43,077 bases of DNA, from NCBI RefSeq assembly GCF_001662305.1, contig NZ_BDEP01000020.1, forward strand, positions 1-43,077, in the 5' to 3' direction. The stretch is from Halomonas caseinilytica (GTDB lineage: Bacteria > Pseudomonadota > Gammaproteobacteria > Pseudomonadales > Halomonadaceae). Of this stretch, positions 40,817 to 43,077 are shown piece by piece (within the stretch, counting starts at the first letter, position 1; each line of letters starts with the position of its first letter). The position numbers were made by a program, and so were the translations under genes. The notes under the pieces were generated by a model that searched no databases, was not told the origin of the DNA, and worked only from the letters and a program-made list of their open reading frames with translations.

Positions 40817-41560
40817 CTACGAGAGCGCCTTGACGATCAATTGCACGCCGACGATGGCCATGGCCAGGATCACCAGCCGATAGAACAGCCGCTCGTTGGC
40901 CCGATGCTGTAACCAGAGACCACTGCGCACGCCAAACCAGGCCACCGGCACCAGCGCCAGCGAGGCCCAGGCGCTGGTCAGGTTGATCTCGCCGAGCCAC
41001 AGGTACGGCGGCAGCTTCATCAGGTTGACCGCGGCGAACGACACAGTGCAGGTGGCAATGAAGGCGCGCTTGGAAAGCCGACGTGGCACCAGGTAGAGGT
41101 TCATCGGCGGCGCCCCGGCATGGGCGAGAAAGCTGGTCAGTCCCACGCCCATGCCCGCCGGCCAGGCCCAGAGCGCGTGGATGGGGCGCGATGCCCCCGG
41201 CTTGACGATCATGTAGGCCACGAACAGCAGCGACACCACGCCCAGCAACAGCCGAACATGGTTTTCGTCGAGCGAGCCGATCAAGAGCGTGCCGGCCACG
41301 ACCCCCAGGGCCATGCCGGGCACGAGACGGCGCACCTCGCGCGCATCGTGTTCTCCCCACCAGGCCTTGACCGCGAACAGGTCCATGACCAGCAGCAACG
41401 GCAGCAACAGGCCGGCTGCCTCGATGGGACCGATGGCCAAGGCCATCAAGGGCACCGAGAGCGTCCCGAAGCCGCCTGCAAAGCCGCCCTTGGACACCCC
41501 TGTCAGGTAGGTGGAGACAATGATCAGCGTCCAGGCCAGCCAGCCGTAATCGGGCAGCAT
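40817..41560 (-). CDS. TauE/SafE (TSUP) family permease
   Basis: A 247-residue inner-membrane protein with about eight hydrophobic helices. The family marks are TYLTGVSKGGFAGGFGTLSV near the start (G-x-x-x-G-x-G-G in the first repeat) and GLTSFLAHAGAPPMNLYLVP in the second repeat. TSUP proteins move sulfite, sulfoacetate, other organosulfur or small organic anions, generally outward. No sulfonate genes lie nearby, so the substrate is unknown. It is downstream of gapA in the same direction but separated by a 14-bp hairpin that probably insulates it. The ATG at 41560 follows AAGGAAGG. It converges with iolB. Confidence 0.88.
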   Translation of the reverse strand: MLPDYGWLAWTLIIVSTYLTGVSKGGFAGGFGTLSVPLMALAIGPIEAAGLLLPLLLVMDLFAVKAWWGEHDAREVRRLVPGMALGVVAGTLLIGSLDENHVRLLLGVVSLLFVAYMIVKPGASRPIHALWAWPAGMGVGLTSFLAHAGAPPMNLYLVPRRLSKRAFIATCTVSFAAVNLMKLPPYLWLGEINLTSAWASLALVPVAWFGVRSGLWLQHRANERLFYRLVILAMAIVGVQLIVKALS

Positions 41561-41581
41561 GCATGCCTTCCTTGCACAAGA

Positions 41582-41612
41582 CGACGCCGGGGCGGCAACC
41601 GCCCCGGCGTCG
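41582..41612 (-). terminator. 14-bp perfect hairpin after gapA
   Basis: CGACGCCGGGGCGG (41582-41595) pairs with CCGCCCCGGCGTCG (41599-41612) around CAA, 23 bases past the gapA stop. The minus-strand continuation TCTTGTGC is only mildly T-rich, so termination may be partial. It is the most stable stem in the window. Confidence 0.65.
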
Positions 41613-41635
41613 GGTCGTTCGAGCGGGAACGAGCG

Positions 41636-42658
41636 TCAGGCGACGTTACGCTCGCCGTTGCTCGCGGCGTGCATGGCCAGGGCGGTATCGAGCATGCGAT
41701 TGGAGAAGCCCCACTCGTTGTCGTACCAGGCCATCACCTTCACCAGACGCCCGTTGACCCGGGTATGGTTGGCGTCGAATGTAGACGAATTAGCATCGTG
41801 ATTGAAGTCGATGGACACCAGCGGCTGGGCGTTGACGCGCATGACCGGCGATGCCGCCGCAGCTTCTTCGACGGCTGCATTGATTTCCTCGATGCTGGTT
41901 TCCCGCGAGGCGGTGAAGGTCAGGTCGACCAGGGAAACGTTGATCACCGGCACGCGCACCGCCAGGCCATCGAGACGCCCATTGAGCTCCGGCAGCACCA
42001 GGCCCACGGCTGCTGCCGCACCGGTCTTGGTCGGAATCATCGAGTGGGTAGCGCTACGGGCGCGATAGGGATCCTTGTGATAGACATCGGACAGGTTCTG
42101 GTCATTGGTGTAGGCATGCACCGTGGTCATCAGACCGGTTTCGATGCCGACACGGTCGTGCAGCGCCTGAGCGACCGGAGCCAGGCAGTTGGTGGTGCAG
42201 GACGCATTGGAGACCACCTTGTGTTCCGAGGTCAGGACGTCCTCGTTGACGCCGTACACGATGGTCGCATCGGCATCCGGGCTGGGCGCTGACACCAGCA
42301 CGCGCTTGGCGCCGGCGGTGATGTGCTGGGCGGCGGCTTCACGCTTGGTGAACAGGCCGGTGCATTCCATGACCAGATCGACGCCGAGATCCCCCCAGGG
42401 CAACTTCGACGGATCGCGCTCGGAGAGGATCTCGATGCGCTGGCCATCGACGCTGAGGCTCGACTCGTCGTGCCCCACCTCGAAGGGGAAGTGACCATGG
42501 ACCGTATCGTGGCGCAGGAGGTGCGCGTTGAGGGCGGGATCTCCCAGGTCATTGATGGCCACGACGCGTACGCGGTCGCGATACCCCCCTTCATACAGCG
42601 CACGCAGGACATTGCGGCCGATTCGACCAAAGCCGTTGATGGCGATCTTGAGTGTCAT
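41636..42658 (-). CDS. gapA: Glyceraldehyde-3-phosphate dehydrogenase, type I
   Basis: A 340-residue NAD-dependent phosphorylating dehydrogenase. The Rossmann start [20 protein letters not shown], the acidic NAD-selecting residue in VVAINDLGD, catalytic Cys154 in [14 protein letters not shown] and His181 in [12 protein letters not shown] are all present, as is the [12 protein letters not shown] end. It converts glyceraldehyde-3-phosphate to 1,3-bisphosphoglycerate. Erythrose-4-phosphate dehydrogenase (epd) is a near relative; the gap/pyk pairing seen here favours GAPDH. The ATG at 42658 has GAGGAC upstream. It is divergent from pyruvate kinase, so the two glycolytic genes share a 376-base control region. 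This step consumes trioses made from inositol. Confidence 0.9.
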   Translation of the reverse strand: MTLKIAINGFGRIGRNVLRALYEGGYRDRVRVVAINDLGDPALNAHLLRHDTVHGHFPFEVGHDESSLSVDGQRIEILSERDPSKLPWGDLGVDLVMECTGLFTKREAAAQHITAGAKRVLVSAPSPDADATIVYGVNEDVLTSEHKVVSNASCTTNCLAPVAQALHDRVGIETGLMTTVHAYTNDQNLSDVYHKDPYRARSATHSMIPTKTGAAAAVGLVLPELNGRLDGLAVRVPVINVSLVDLTFTASRETSIEEINAAVEEAAAASPVMRVNAQPLVSIDFNHDANSSTFDANHTRVNGRLVKVMAWYDNEWGFSNRMLDTALAMHAASNGERNVA

Positions 42659-43034
42659 GGTGTCGTCCTCGCGATTCGGTACCGTACTCATGGATATGGC
42701 TGAGCCGATGGGCGGAAAGGCACCGGGGCGATCCGAGATGCCCGGACCGGACAGGCCGACGGCTCATGTTTCCCTCCAATGTGAATCACGCGAGCGCCAG
42801 ACACAAGCCATTTTTAGTAACTTTACAACAAAATATGGTGCCACTTGTCATCGCACCCCACGCAACCTGCGGTAAGAAAAGCACAAATCCGGACAACTCA
42901 GCGCCAGCGTCGTATTCCTAGACCTTAGTCGAAAGACAAGCTCTTAGTAAAAAAACCACACATGAGCTATGGTGACAGGATTCTGCACCACCGAATGGCC
43001 GACACCTTTCACACGGCCCACAGGAGACTCCGGC
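42659..43034. other. gapA-pyk divergent intergenic region
   Basis: No gene is supported in these 376 bases. The stretch turns AT-rich at 42805-42840 and again at 42940-42965, in contrast to the flanking genes, as expected for two divergent promoters. A HexR-like palindrome sits in the first AT-rich patch, and TTAGTAA recurs at about 42945. Confidence 0.5.
42814..42829. promoter_or_regulatory. HexR-like operator candidate
   Basis: TTAGTAACTTTACAAC contains the dyad GTAA-CT-TTAC inside a TTGTAA...TTAGTAA-like frame. It resembles the TGTAAT-N-ATTACA type boxes known for HexR, which controls gap, pyk and Entner-Doudoroff genes in many gammaproteobacteria. The match is partial and is supported mainly by its place between gapA and pyk. 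Confidence 0.35.
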
Positions 43035-43077
43035 ATGCCCCATTCCGCCCTACCCGCTCGCCGCACCAAGATCGTCG
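43035..43077 (+). CDS. pyk: Pyruvate kinase, N-terminal fragment at window edge
   Basis: Only 14 codons lie in the window: MPHSALPARRTKIV. The RRTKIV string is the opening of pyruvate kinases (R-R-T-K-I-V-x-T-L-G-P in PykA-type enzymes). AGGAG lies nine bases ahead of the ATG. The enzyme makes pyruvate and ATP from phosphoenolpyruvate. Pairing with gapA supports the call, but so short a piece leaves some doubt. Confidence 0.65.
   Translation, partial: MPHSALPARRTKIV

Noticed and set aside
1..43077. CRISPR arrays, rRNA or tRNA genes, prophage or secretion modules
   Set aside because: None was seen on either strand; no regularly spaced repeats and no structural phage genes.

Overview
The window reads as a chromosomal segment from a GC-rich gammaproteobacterium, most probably a Halomonas relative (Halomonadaceae). 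This is an inference from the high GC content, acidic proteins, several TRAP-type transporters and gene repertoire; no rRNA or other taxonomic marker is present. Almost everything to the right of about 4.3 kb is dense, GC-rich catabolic operons. The left 4 kb is different: lower in GC, gene-poor and full of broken genes.

Left edge (1-4.25 kb), a decayed accessory segment. It holds a frameshifted DUF1654-like fragment, a degenerate IS3-family element, the C-terminal stub of an MFS transporter, a small XRE-type repressor, a Hint-domain (hedgehog/intein-like) gene broken by one extra A, and an AT-rich AraC-family regulator with a GlxA-like N-terminal domain. A rho-independent terminator closes it.

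4.3-14.4 kb, non-phosphorylative L-rhamnose catabolism. A LysR regulator diverges from an operon encoding L-rhamnonate dehydratase, L-rhamnose mutarotase, lactonase, L-rhamnose 1-dehydrogenase, 2-keto-3-deoxy-L-rhamnonate aldolase and lactaldehyde dehydrogenase. Together these give a full route from L-rhamnose to pyruvate plus L-lactate. The operon continues into an NCS1 (nucleobase-type) permease, a 66-residue two-helix membrane protein and, after a hairpin, a GntP-family permease. This transporter set is the most unusual part of the window.

14.4-20.7 kb. A small conserved-looking protein lies opposite an AraC regulator, followed by a DUF952 protein and a LysR regulator. A tripartite TRAP transporter (DctP-DctQ-DctM) is followed by a VanX/DdpX-type D-Ala-D-Ala dipeptidase, which suggests uptake of a D-amino-acid dipeptide or related molecule.

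20.7-26.2 kb. Formate-tetrahydrofolate ligase (minus strand) diverges from a prephenate-dehydratase/BacA-like protein. That gene ends by overlapping the tail of a TAXI-type TRAP system (substrate-binding protein plus fused membrane protein).

26.4-40.8 kb, myo-inositol catabolism. A long minus-strand operon runs in transcription order: ABC binding protein, permease, ATPase, IolI/Hyi-like TIM-barrel protein, an IolC kinase fused to a DUF2090 aldolase domain, IolD, IolE, IolA/MmsA and a Gfo/Idh/MocA dehydrogenase. Divergently, an RpiR-type regulator (iolR) leads iolG and iolB. The intergenic region carries two near-identical 19-bp GGAA-N6-TTCC type palindromes, one next to each transcription unit.

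Right edge (40.8-43.1 kb). A TauE/SafE permease, GAPDH and, divergent from it, the first 14 codons of pyruvate kinase, with a HexR-like palindrome between them. Each of the three binding-protein-dependent importers has a hairpin directly after the binding-protein gene, the classic arrangement for making more binding protein than membrane subunits.
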